A program made the translations under genes and the position numbers. From Lobosporangium transversale (lineage: Eukaryota; Mortierellomycota; Mortierellomycetes; Mortierellales; Mortierellaceae), in contig NW_019029010.1 in NCBI RefSeq assembly GCF_002105155.1, positions 372,001 through 436,000 on the forward strand: a DNA stretch of 64,000 nt. Reading direction: 5' to 3'. Of the stretch, positions 22,837 to 34,300 are shown piece by piece. Each line of letters opens with the position of its first letter. The first letter of the stretch is position 1. The notes beneath the pieces were generated by a model, which was not told the origin of the DNA, did no database searches, and saw nothing but the letters and a program-made list of their open reading frames with translations.

Positions 22837-25800
22837 GGCTCTGTTTCCTATGATAGTGAAATCCTTGTTCTCAATGTCCTGAAATCACTTTTGTCGAAAA
22901 TTATTAAAACTTGATCTCGTAAATTTTTTTTGGACAAGTTGCTCGGTTTTGCCTGCTTTGCTTTAATGTGTTGACTGACTCAGATTGGTTGAGTTTAAAT
23001 AAATCGTTGTCTTTTTTTTTTTTGTTGTTGTTGTTGACGTGGGAAGCAAGTCTTGGTCTGGTATTATTACTATTATTAATATAAATTTGTTTTATTATTA
23101 TTATTGACTTGTTGTAATAGTTGAAGGGGTTGTAATGGGGTTAATGACAAAAAGAAAGATTAAGTAATGGGGTGTTTAGAATTAGAATTACAAAAAAAAA
23201 AAAAAAAGTGTGAAAAGAGAACAGGTCGATCGATTAAGTCGAACAAGAAAAAAAGAAAAAAAGAAGAAAAGAAAAAGAAAAAAAAAAAAAAAAAAAAAAA
23301 GAGGAGAGAGAAAGTTCAAAAAGAAAAAAAAAAATCACTTTCTTGACATCACAAGCCTTTTCTCCTCCCCAACTTGGTTACAAAGGAACATCCATTTTAT
23401 TTTAGGGTTTTTTATGTATTACACATCGTTAATAATGTTATTCCTTGTAACAATAAGCCAACGGAAAGGTGTTGCTCCTCAATTCTGTGTCTGCTTTGTG
23501 CTTGGAATGACTGTAAAATAATAAATGTGTTATACTCGCGTGTATCGATGTTGTGCCTGATCATCTTACTCCCATTCCCTCACATTACTGTAAACATTAC
23601 TTGAGCAACCCTGGCAAATAACAATAACCCAGCCAGGCTATCTTTGCAAATCAGCAGTAAGAATGAGGCTATTCGGCAAGTCGAAGGTCGAATAACGAAT
23701 ATATGCTTTTTGATCTTCCCATAATGACAATGTGAATGATTTTTCCATGCTTTCTTTGCGGGAGTTCTTTTGATCACTTTCTGAACAAACAGAGCTGGGA
23801 ATGGGACAGAAAAAAAAAAAAAAAAAAAAAAAAAATGCATTGCAACGCACGGCACGCGACCAGAGAAACCATTCATTCGCTGCTCACAAATCCAAATCAG
23901 AAATGTTTTATCTGCGATTGAATATTGTTGATTTGTGATGATTGATGCATGCATTGTAAAGGGTTAAACATGTTATACACTTTTGAGTACCAGTCAATTG
24001 AATCGCGATCATCAATGACTGGGAAAGGTATAAAAAAATAAAAAAAGATCTTCTTCTCCCCATCCATCGCAGGACATAAAAAAAAAACCTGCAGCATCTG
24101 AACCTAATAGCATTGACCATTACCAGTTTTCCCACACGAAAAAAATAAAAATAAAAAAAAAAAAAAAGATCCTTTCTATCATATACGCACAACACACGAC
24201 CACTTTTCTTTGTTTCTGGCAAATAAACACATTTATACACCACACACTGAGTGTGAAACAGCCAATGGTAACATTATAAATATCCCTATTGGTCATTACC
24301 CGATTTACTCTCTGTCCATACAAGACTCACATGTATTATTAAAGATCAACCATGTCAATTACAAGACCAAATATGTTCAGACAAAACATGACTAAGTGCT
24401 TGTTATCAGAGGGTTTGAAAAGACCAAGCTCCCTGATTAAAATTAATTTCTGCAACTAGAATCCTTCATGGTTTGCTATTTGGACCTTATTCCTCCAGCT
24501 CTCCAATCGTTCTCAATGTAATGATGGTACGGAGCTCAATTACATCATCTCATCCTCCTTCCCACCCTTTGTGCCCTCTATCTAATATTCTTTACTGACT
24601 TCGTTGGGCCATCATTAGCCAACTTTGCGACAGTCATGTATGCATCCTTGGGCAGTTATAACCCGGACCAACGAGGAGTCTGAGCAGTAATGATATATCC
24701 GGTCCCATCGAGATATTCGAATTCATCCTGCATCCAAAAATACTGCAGCCATATTGTGCCTGAGGAGCAAACGACATGTGGCCTCTTTATTTTTCCCAAA
24801 ATAACTTTCAGTCTGGATGATGGATTTTCCTCCCAATGACCATCCAAAAATCCTATATCTCCAATGGTGTGGTGTAAAGATAATTAGCTCTTACAGTACA
24901 TCGGTATTAGGTAGCTTGCCTTCAACTGAAAGTTGGCCATAAAGGTATTGAATGCTAGAAGACCTGGGTCAGGCAACTACTATATCTTGCGCTATGATGG
25001 GGCCTTTTCCGCTATCGATGAGCCTATCCTGCTCGACTCCCTTAAACAGGAGAGGAGAGATGTGCCAAAAGATCGATGAAGAGAGGAAATAGGGGAGGAA
25101 TCAAAGTCGCGTACAAAGCTGGATTGTTATGAATGTCTTAGCAGGGGTCCTCAAAAGAGGAGTATATATGACTTGAATTAGAACGGCAACAGACTGGAGT
25201 GGTCCCAGATGCTGAGAACCGTTTTATCATTTGACTTTTAATCATTAGGATTTGATGATATGGGTCGTCATAAAGTATTTATTCCAGACCGACTCTTATG
25301 GTCTATGGCCATCAAGATCCTATCAGTAGTATACAAGGCTCCATTGATCTCATTATCTTCGGCCCAGAGAGTAGTTACGCCGGTGACGGTGGCGATGCCA
25401 ACTCCTCAAGTACTGATAGCTACAAGGTGCGTTGATCTTTAAATATGGAGTCGCGTTTGGTGCTCGATAAGGTTAATGGCCTCACTTGCTCTACACAACT
25501 GAGTGAAGCGCGAAAAGCGAGTGAGGTTGCACTGGCAGCCGAATCCAGAATGCAGCACGTAAGGCCTGAGGCATACAGTATTGGGATCAAGCGCACTGCA
25601 CTAAGTGGTGGAGTAAGTACGCGCTATTTGAGGCCTGTATGCTTTACAAAGGTTACCAAATCGAGGTTGTAGTATTGACGCGTCATTCTATACCCCATTA
25701 TGACCTAACTCTGCTCAGCCTGAGGATGCGCTCGTGGTAGACTTCTAGAAGCAGTTGTATCAAAGTCTTTCTTTGAATCCGTCCTTTGAGCTAGTCCTTC

Positions 25801-25921
25801 GATTTGGTTCTGATCCTTCGGATGACTCTTCGGCTACTCGAGATGGTTTCCCCTCTTTTGAAGCAGTTATTCCAAGTAATTCTTCAGTTCTTTGGGAACT
25901 TTCATTTGGATGGATTGGGTG

Positions 25922-25952
<31 letters not shown>

Positions 25953-26380
25953 GGGAAAGGCAAAAGTCGTTGCATTCTAGCACGTCGAATTGCCCCTGCT
26001 TGTCGCAAGAGGCTGAAACGCGTGGAACGGGATCAGTGACCTTCAGTAGGAGTAAATGAGAATAAAATGTATTAAACATATCAGAGTCTCTGGTTATAGA
26101 GGGACGTAAGGCGAAAGGGCTATTTGCGCGTTTGAAAAGTACACGTAGTTAGACAAATCTGTGTTCGACACGCAAGGCGAAAAGGGTATCAAGCCTCGTC
26201 CTCTCCTTTATGACAAAGATCAGAAATGGTGATACTCCCCTCAAAAGAGGTGCATATATAGGACTACTGACAACCTTCCCATCGAGGGTTGAAAAATCAA
26301 AACTATCAAGCGTTTTAAAACTGCCTAGACTCTCCACGAAGCTATGCTTGAAGGCTGGAACAATTTGATTTTTACTTTTA
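22837..26380. other. Gene-poor region, first part
   Basis: About 3.5 kb. 23260-23310 is strongly A-rich; runs also occur near 23811-23835, 24143-24168 and 25926-25952. From about 24600 the base composition becomes more balanced and several short frames of ordinary composition appear (for example minus strand around 24656-24880 and plus strand 25445-25672), each ended by stops. The motif TCAAAAGAGG followed by a TATATA-type tail occurs at 25151 and 26241, so dispersed repeat material is present. I recognise no family and call no gene. Confidence 0.4.
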
Positions 26381-26998
26381 AACCAAACCTTCGCTTTCTA
26401 TCAGCCCTGACCTGCCTATATAAAAGCTCTTACTGCATAGATACTCCAATACATGTATTGTAGAACAAGCTTTCTCCTTGAGGTAGATATGCAAAGTAGG
26501 AATCACCAAAAACCATATGGGGAAATGTTGCCTATGCATTTTATTCTTCATTTGACATACCAACCAACAATGCCCTGCTTGCGGAAGATAGCTCAGGCCT
26601 CGAGCTACCGGATACAATGATGTTAAGCAATAACCCCGAATAACGAAGCGGCGACTATAAAATACCTGTAGCTTGCCATGGTGCCATAGTCAATTTGATA
26701 AGAGCGGTATCTCTTCACTTGATATTGGCATTTGATGGAAATTTGGTGGTCTGAAATTTAAGTATATGGCCCAGCACAAAATCCTCTACAATAACTGGTA
26801 CTTTGATCATAAAATTGGACCGCTGATGTTGATACTCAATATCAAAACCAAATATGTCATATGACTCTTAGTGATTCTTACTTTGCATATCTACCTCAAG
26901 GAGAAAGCTTGTTCTACACTACATGTATTGGAGCATCTATGCAGTAAGAGCTTTTATATAGGTGGGTCATGGCTGATAGAGAGCAAAAGTTTGGTTTG
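26381..26998. mobile_element. Foldback element or pair of inverted repeat copies (about 125-bp arms)
   Basis: The left arm (about 26381-26505) and right arm (about 26871-26998) are imperfect inverted copies. Each carries the same block in opposite orientation, including the stretch GCTTTCTCCTTGAGGTAGAT and, nearer the outer end, TATATAAAAGCTCTTACTGC. The translated arms read HIYLKEKACST.HVLE.LCSK with matching residues, so a protein fragment may have been duplicated. The intervening 365 bp is unrecognised. I saw no clear target-site duplication. Confidence 0.7.
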
Positions 26999-28121
26999 TC
27001 TAATCTGTACTTCCAGGACTAAGCAAATAACTAGGTATACTTCCCCTATCAGTATCACTTGACGGTGCTAGACAGTATCCCCCTAAGCTAGCAGTCCTTC
27101 TACCAAGACTAAAGGATACCATACCGCCAACGTCCATTGCGACGAGGCAAGTCCTCGTTGAGATATTAAAGTAAAAGAAAAAAAGTTAAAGCATTCACTC
27201 AATTTTGCGTGTGCGTATTAGTCTCATTTGTGTGATATGTTCGGTGGATCTGTTTTTGATCTGCTACTGTATCTGTTAGTTGAATCTTTTTTTTTTTTTT
27301 TTTTTTTTTTTTCTTTTAGATTGGCCTCTCATGTAGCTGTCTGGTTGTTAAAGTAAAAAGATTAAGCTCAGAGATATCAGAGCAATGGCTTTGGAATGGT
27401 AACATCTGGCCAAATGGATCTTAAAATGTCTGTGCGCATTCCTTTGCTTTGTCCATTTCATTCTTTTTATCGTAACCCCTCTTTTGCTACTATATTAAAA
27501 GCCAGATTAGGCTATGGCGTCGCTACTGTCGCTACCATTGTTCTTTTTGGGAAAAGAGCTCATTTGTGTGATTCAAATGCCTCGTTTATTAAATAGCCTG
27601 GGATAGTACAATACACTCGTCTTTGATACCCTTATATCTACCCCTCCCTCTTATGGTCTTCCCGCTTGTAATGGTCAATGTCCTGCAACGTGGATTTTAT
27701 TATATTTTACTTTTGTTTTCTATTCTTTGTGCTGTTATCGCCGCCATGCAGCATTCATGAGTATATCTATGTGAATGAAATAAGCTTTTTTTGTTCTTAT
27801 ATGCGCTTGTCAACAGAAAGAGAAAAATATTTTTCTCTATTCGAAACTACATAGCACATCTCAAAACGGCTGGCGAAAGGAACAAATTAAGCTCCACTCG
27901 AGTCCTATGCAGTGAGCTAGATGTCCATTATATATCTAGGCCCTTCAAACCAAGTAGGTTTTTCTGATTTTTTTTATATTTTGAACCTCTGACAAACAGA
28001 TGAAAGTTAACATTTCTGTTACAGTGCTTCTTAAGGAAAAACGGCAAGAAAAGGAATGAAGATAGTGCTTCTCTTCATAACCATTTAAAAATTTTATGTT
28101 TTTGACCAAACATTCTTTCAG
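26999..28121. other. Spacer before the hAT relic
   Basis: AT-rich, with a T-run near 27288-27315. The part next to 28122 may be further decayed transposon sequence, but I cannot align it to a family. No gene is called. Confidence 0.35.
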
Positions 28122-28731
28122 GTGGGTACGCCATTGGTCATGGCCCCTGATGTCGTAACCAGAGGGAACAGTACTCTGGCTATGTTCAAGAGGCTCATGC
28201 CAACCATCGAAAGCTTGATAATCGACGCAACCACAGGACCGAATCAAGCTGACTCGGCTAATTACGATAGACTTTGGACATTACGACTAAACAGCAAAGA
28301 GATGAGACAGGTTGATGAGCTTATAGGTGTATTGGAGCTCATTAATGGTATGACTATGGTTTTTAGTTCCTCAACAAGCGGTTATGTCGCGGCTTTTGCT
28401 CCCTGGGTCATAGGTGTTTTAAAATATTACGATATGGCGACAATGGTGAGGCAGAATTCGATCTAGCTGTCGAGCTCATCATAATCACAGACGGTTATTT
28501 GGTTGCCACAACGTTCCACCCATCATTTAACACTCTCTGGTTCCTTGAGGATCAAGCTGGAGCCAAAAAATCAAAGAAAAAGTTAAGGAAGAGTACGATC
28601 AGGTCAGCAACTGGCCTCCAAAGCGGGGTAAGGAGTATTCATACATTCGCTGGCACCGGACGCTGATGCAGGTGACGGTGCATCCACAGCTGAAAACAAA
28701 TGATGGCCCCTTAACTAATCGCATATATTAA
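28122..28731 (+). pseudogene. Decayed hAT-family transposase (C-terminal part)
   Basis: From 28122 a plus-strand frame reads PDVVTRGNSTLAMFKRLMPT and then RQVDELIGVLELINGMTMVF, matching the hAT transposase core (DV.TRWNST..ML.RL... ..E...L..L..IL..F...T). The invariant Trp of TRWNST is Gly here. The frame stops near 28466. A different frame continues with ATTFHPSFNTLWFLED (family LDPR.K..W) and a third gives VKEEYDQ near 28585-28610. At least two frameshifts and a missing 5' half show an inactive relic. It ends about 115 bp before the next gene's start. Confidence 0.72.
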
Positions 28732-28845
28732 AAAATAGATTCATGTAATGTTCTTTGGGCAACATTCCAATAATCCAGCAAGTTTAAAAAAAGGGGGCTG
28801 ATCTGTCTTGTTTCTTCATTCCTTCTTTTCCATTTCCTCATTAGA

Positions 28846-30937
28846 ATGGCACATTGCGGTGATGCAAAAGTTGCCAGGAGTCTCCTGACGTGGACGCGAC
28901 TGTCATGTAAGACAAAGATGCCTTTTAGCAGTACAGAAACTATATCGAAGGGATACGTATGCACATCAGTGTTTTCCCTTTTGTATCAGAGCATGTAAAT
29001 CAGTGATGAATTGAAATCTAGATTTGCAAGTCGCCAGAACCTCGGATGCCATCTTCAAAACTCCAATTCTATCGAAACCTGTTTGTCATATATTTACACC
29101 AGGATCGAAGCGGTTTGCTTCCAGCGGCCCGCAATCTACCTATGGACACCATAAATCAGAGGGGCCATCAAAGGATAAACTTCGCATTGTTCCTTTTCAA
29201 ATGAATGTCACACAGGCTGAAGAGGTCAGAACCGATAGATATATGTGTACTGCTCAGCTAAGCATCAGAAAGATTTAATTTATTCTGTTAGGTTGTGTTA
29301 GATTTTTCAAAAGTATCACGGATACAGCTTCTTCTCCGCCAAAGTCCGTCAAGTTGACAAAGTTGAGGCACTCTACATTCCCTTTTGGGCTGCAAGTGGA
29401 TCTGTTCGGTCAAAGATCATAAATGCTCAGGGTATACATTAATACAACTTGTAGTCCCCAATAGTAAAGAATTACAGAGGTAGAATTTGGTTCCAAAAAA
29501 AAGAAAAGAAAAAGCAAGATCCAGTCACAAATGTACTCTTGACTTTATTTATTGGATAGTTGGCTGGGATCGCCTTGTTACCCGATACAACAAGGTTACA
29601 AAACAAAATGAGACATCATGGGAAACCACATGGAGGTCCGTGCAGACGCAGCATGAGTTTTCAAATTCATATCCGAGTACGATACCAGAATTACAGATCT
29701 ATGCTTCATACAAGTATCGTAGAGGATTTGTCAACCAGATCAGGAGTAGCTCCAGTATTCTGGCAGCGAAGACCTTAGAGCCAAAAGATATGGAATCTAC
29801 TAATGAGCATGATATTCAACGAGGATTACGGGATCGTGGGTTGGATCCCTTCACCGTGAAACCATCCATTGCTCTCAAATTCGTCAAGACTGCCATTGAG
29901 GAAAACGAAACTACGAGAGCAGAGCGCTGGCTCATTGAAAACTATAGATGTGATCAAGCAAGGATTTTATCTATGAACTTTCAGTATGACAAGTTAGTCG
30001 TGGCCCCAATTTATATTCCGGTGTACGTGTTTTCAATCCAGCATTTGAACCGGACTTTTAGAACGTTTGTTCAGGCACATGATGAGAAAGGGCTTGTAGG
30101 CGGTTTGAGATTCTACTCATGGGAACGAGTGAGTGCTGTCACGGCGATTTGTGCTATGGCCGGTCTCGCTATCATGGGCACCTCGCGTTTTGGAATGACT
30201 ATGACAAGTGGATTCTGGCTGGGGGTCGTAGCGCCATCATTAATAGTAGCCTGGTCTGTTCTTTATTATCCTGTCCTGGACTATCGCATCAGAGATTGGT
30301 GGCGGCAAAGGTAATATCCAATTTTCCCTGGATTGCCTTTTACTTGTCTAATATTTCGAATCAATGGCGGAAGCCATGCTAAAAAAAAAAAAATTGCTCA
30401 ATAGAGAGATGGCTGGTCATGAGGAAGAAGCTTACTCATCAACATGGGATGCAGACTGGACAAGGGCTTATGATAGGTTTGAAGAGGAGCAGCGACGCCA
30501 GGACTGGAATGAGAACCAGCAATATCAGCAATACCACCATCAGTCTTCGAAGGAATCAGGGTCGTCTTCATCATACACCTCTGGCCGTTCAGGCCCTCCA
30601 GGCGATCCACAAGGCTATTATGCTGTGCTAGGTATCCGCACCAATGCTTCTGTTCAAGAAATCCAGTCCGCATTCAGGGGTCTTGCTATGAAATGGCGTA
30701 AGTAGTAAAGACAACATATATAATATTCCGAATGAATAGTCGGAGCACGACATTAACTGACTAGATGAGCAACTTTCCTTTAACTGCTTTTTAATGAACT
30801 AAATAGATCCTGATAGATTTAATACTCCTGAAGAAAAGGCTGTCGGTAAGAAGAAGTTTCAAGAGATCACTGCGGCTTATAGCGTGCTTCGTGATCCAAA
30901 GAAAAGACGATCATACGATATGTATGGACGCGTTTAG
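28846..30937 (+). CDS. Predicted mitochondrial membrane protein with C-terminal J domain
   Basis: Six exons: 28846-28906, 29022-29224, 29302-29431, 29560-30310, 30405-30697 and 30807-30937, all in frame, 522 residues. The N-terminus (MAHCGDAKVARSLLTWTRLS, more basic Ser/Thr-rich sequence after) resembles a mitochondrial presequence. A folded region follows (IFQKYHGYSFFSAKVRQVD, ALYIPFWAASGSVRS), then two hydrophobic segments near residues 320-370 (AVTAICAMAGLAIMGTS and SGFWLGVVAPSLIVAWSVLY). After a Gln/Ser-rich linker comes a J domain (GYYAVLGIRTNASVQEIQSA, HPDRFNTPEEKA, YSVLRDPKKRRSYDMYG) whose HPD is rebuilt exactly across the last intron. J domains recruit Hsp70. I do not recognise the N-terminal family. 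Weak points: the exon-2 donor (GTCAGA), and the exon 4-5 intron, which joins the two halves. If the latter is wrong, the J domain starts separately near 30364. Confidence 0.72.
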
Positions 30938-31392
30938 TATGAATACAATAATAAACAATGAAGAGCAAATATATACACGCTAATAATTGCTAAGAACTCG
31001 TACGGATCTTAAATGCTACACAATTAAAGTAAGCCACTGTTGCAAAATTTAGGGGCAGATGTGGTAGGAGATTTAGGTCGTTTTGGTGGATTATGAAGCC
31101 GGTCACTTCCAGCTGCAGATAGATAAATAATTCTAACACAATAAAAGAACACACACTACTCAAAGACTGGACGAGAACAGTCAGTACTCAAATGGCTCTT
31201 GTGTAAAAATAAGGAACAAGGAGCCAGATTTTCCTGAGCTGTTGCTCGTTAAATAGTTGGTGGCGAACCCTCTACACGTGACTAAAACTAAAACCAACAC
31301 CACTGCACGTGGTCCAACCTCTGGTTGAATGCCCCTTTGCTTTTGCTTATTGAAGTAACCTGCAACTTGTCATTTTCGCATCGGTCAACGCC
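30938..31392. promoter_or_regulatory. Spacer upstream of the SZT2-like gene
   Basis: About 455 bp holding the 3' end of the J-domain gene and the presumed promoter of the SZT2-like gene. No further feature is seen. Confidence 0.4.
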
Positions 31393-34300
31393 ATGGCAAG
31401 GTTGAGAAAGTTGTTGTTTTTCCCCTCATGCTGATGGCCTCGACAAAGGGAAAAAAATTATAATTGACTTATATTCTCACTTCATTTTATTCTTTTCTCT
31501 TATTTTATTTTATTATATATATATTTTTCTCTTTTTTTGTTGTGGTTCGTCTTACACATTCTAGTTACTACGACCAAGAGGGCTCGTCCGACGACGCCGC
31601 AAGCATCATGGGACTGACTTCTCCCTCACCAAGCATTGACCATGATTCACTCCTACAGCAACAACAACAAGAACACCAACAGGAGAGCAATATCGATCAA
31701 CAGAGGATACCAGCCAAACACACTCCACATACTCTAATATCGTCCCCGTCTTCCCCCATATCTGACTCGCTAGTTTCATCTTCTTCCTCATCCTCTACTT
31801 CATCTATAGCTAAATCACCGAGGGAAAAGGACGTTAGCAACAATGCTCTTGAAGCAACACGCACAGATTCATTAAAATCAAATTCTTGCACTTCAGAGAG
31901 CCCAAACGCCTCACAACGATACCAAACAGAGTCTCCGACATACAAAGGGTCAGTTAAGGATGAGCAGGGGCCAATAGAGGATGCAAAGAGTATAGCAATT
32001 GCTATCGACAGTCAGGATATGATGACTCGTTCGGATCTCGAAGAATCCTTACTGAGGAACCTGTTCGCCCCTGTCACATCCTTAAAGTCAGAGGTGAGAG
32101 AGAGTAAAAAAGAGTGCCTGGAAAAAATAACAAAGCATTATGAAGTCTTATTATAGACATTTATGAGTATATCTATACACATGTGTCTATGCTAGAGTAT
32201 TAGTATACTTCATGCCTCAACAGACAAACACCTTCCTTGGACTGAGTTAGGTCATCCAAACTTATTGAAAACGATGCGATTCGCGCCTCAGACTCGTGTC
32301 TTCTGCATCAATAAGAAGTACCGTTCTGTCTTTTTGGTTGATGTCAGCTCATCTGTCCTTACTGTTGATTCTGAAGGTTCAAAAGTTGTTATGAGCCAGG
32401 TCATGGAAACGTTAGTAGTTATTATTAATGATGCTGTCGCATTTTCCCCACCGCCTTTCCCATCTTTTTGCATGACCATTGAAAATGTTTTATCTAACGT
32501 TTTTTTATCCTTTCCCCCACTTAGGCTCTCAAAGTGCCTCTCGGGGCTTGCAGAACGTTTTTCGTGTCCAGGGCTGGAGCAGGACTTTGTTCAGGTACAA
32601 ATACTCAACCTTGGATTACTGTTTTGAATTTGACCTCTGCATGTCTTGTACACTGTATAGAGTGCTCAACTCATATTTTACATTTTGTTTTTACTTTTGT
32701 GAACTTTCTTTAGTCCGAGATTCATATCACAGTCATAGCAGAGTGTTCACAATTCGCAAGTAATTTACATACTGGAGAAATGTTAGCCAACTTCCCAACA
32801 ATGAAAGTTCTATTACAGGATGTCATCTTGACTGAGAATAATCGCAAGAGTGTCCTAAAAGCGTTGCGAATACAACTTGAAAAATTTCAATCAAAGTTGG
32901 CCAAATTCAGAGGTGAATTGCGGCGGACACGCGAAATAGTTGGATATTCGTTGGCAGTAGAAGATAATGTTGGTGATATCAATACAGAACTTGATCTGGA
33001 GGATGATATCAGCCAAAGAAAATCATGGGGTGTAGGGCTATCGGGAGCCAACTTGTCCTATACGTTAACAGCTGGCCTGTTTGCGCTGGGGATGATGCCG
33101 AGCGCTGCTTCTCCATCGTTGGTTGTCATAACGGACGGCGTCGTCAAATCAAACTTGCTACACGGGAGTACAATCCTGAGACGTCTCATGGAGCTAGATG
33201 TTTCTTGTTCTATAATTCAGCTTGGTAAGAACAATGAATCAATGGCAACTTGCAACTGGGGCTTCATACAGGACACAGAAGCTCTTCGATTTGTTGCTGA
33301 AGCCACACTGGGGAAATTTATGTATTCTCAAGACTGCATTTCCGTTGGTTGTTTGAATAACTCCAATGGTTTGAGCGAAGGTCGGGTTGCTCCCAATATG
33401 TATCATCGGTCATTCCTGATCCGAGAACTTTGTCTTATGAAACCACGGCCAGGACTCGATGAGGATGACAAAGAGGATTCCCCGGGATACTCCTTAACCA
33501 ACTTTCCATGGGACCCCAGAAGTCTACCAGAACCAGCCAAGATGATGCAGACATCTTGTAAGGATTACCATCTTAATATACCCGTAGAAATGCTTGTCAC
33601 CACCCGAATTAGACAGGGATTTCGGATTAAGGGTGTCTTTATAGCACTAGACAAAGATCGATCGTCTACAGAGCGATACATGATTACTATGACGTTAGCA
33701 TGGCTCCCAAACGTCACCATTCAGTACCGACTCAAAGGTTCAATCTCGAGCGAAATTGCCAGTACCAACTTCTTCGACCGATTCGAAGCACCCAAAGTTG
33801 AAATTGATGTTATTGCCTATCAGGCTTTTGCTATTCATTTCCTTAATTCACAGCATGCACCTGTCAATGCTAATCACTCAGTATATGCCAAAGTTTATCG
33901 TTTTTATCGATATATTGTGGGACTGAGCGACTCGGATGTAACGCTGCGAGGATTAAATAACTCTCATGCAAAATCACTGGAGAGGCCAGGGAAGCCTATT
34001 TCTGGAATAGCTAATGACGAGCGTCAGGAGTTGCTTGCGTACATCTCACGGCTCTCAGACCAATGGTCAGGGTTTGCTAAAGACGCTGACTATCAGTATA
34101 GTCGAGGCTGGTACAATGAATTTGAATTCGACCTCCTCATGGTTGTTCCGCCACCCTCTTTCCTACCAACAGTCATGGATACCAAAAATACGCTCGTAAA
34201 ATACAGTGAAGGATTGGAGGCGACAATTCAGACTATCAAGGACAATCTCAAGAATACCTGGGCATCATTTGTAGTGGGGGATGTGTACATTAAAACTTGG

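Noticed and set aside
25445..25672. Plus-strand 75-residue frame with ordinary composition
   Set aside because: No recognisable family, no plausible neighbouring exons, and it lies in a repeat-bearing gene-poor region.
22837..28845. Secondary-metabolite or defence cluster in the gene-poor region
   Set aside because: No enzyme or domain signature was found; only repeat relics are supported.
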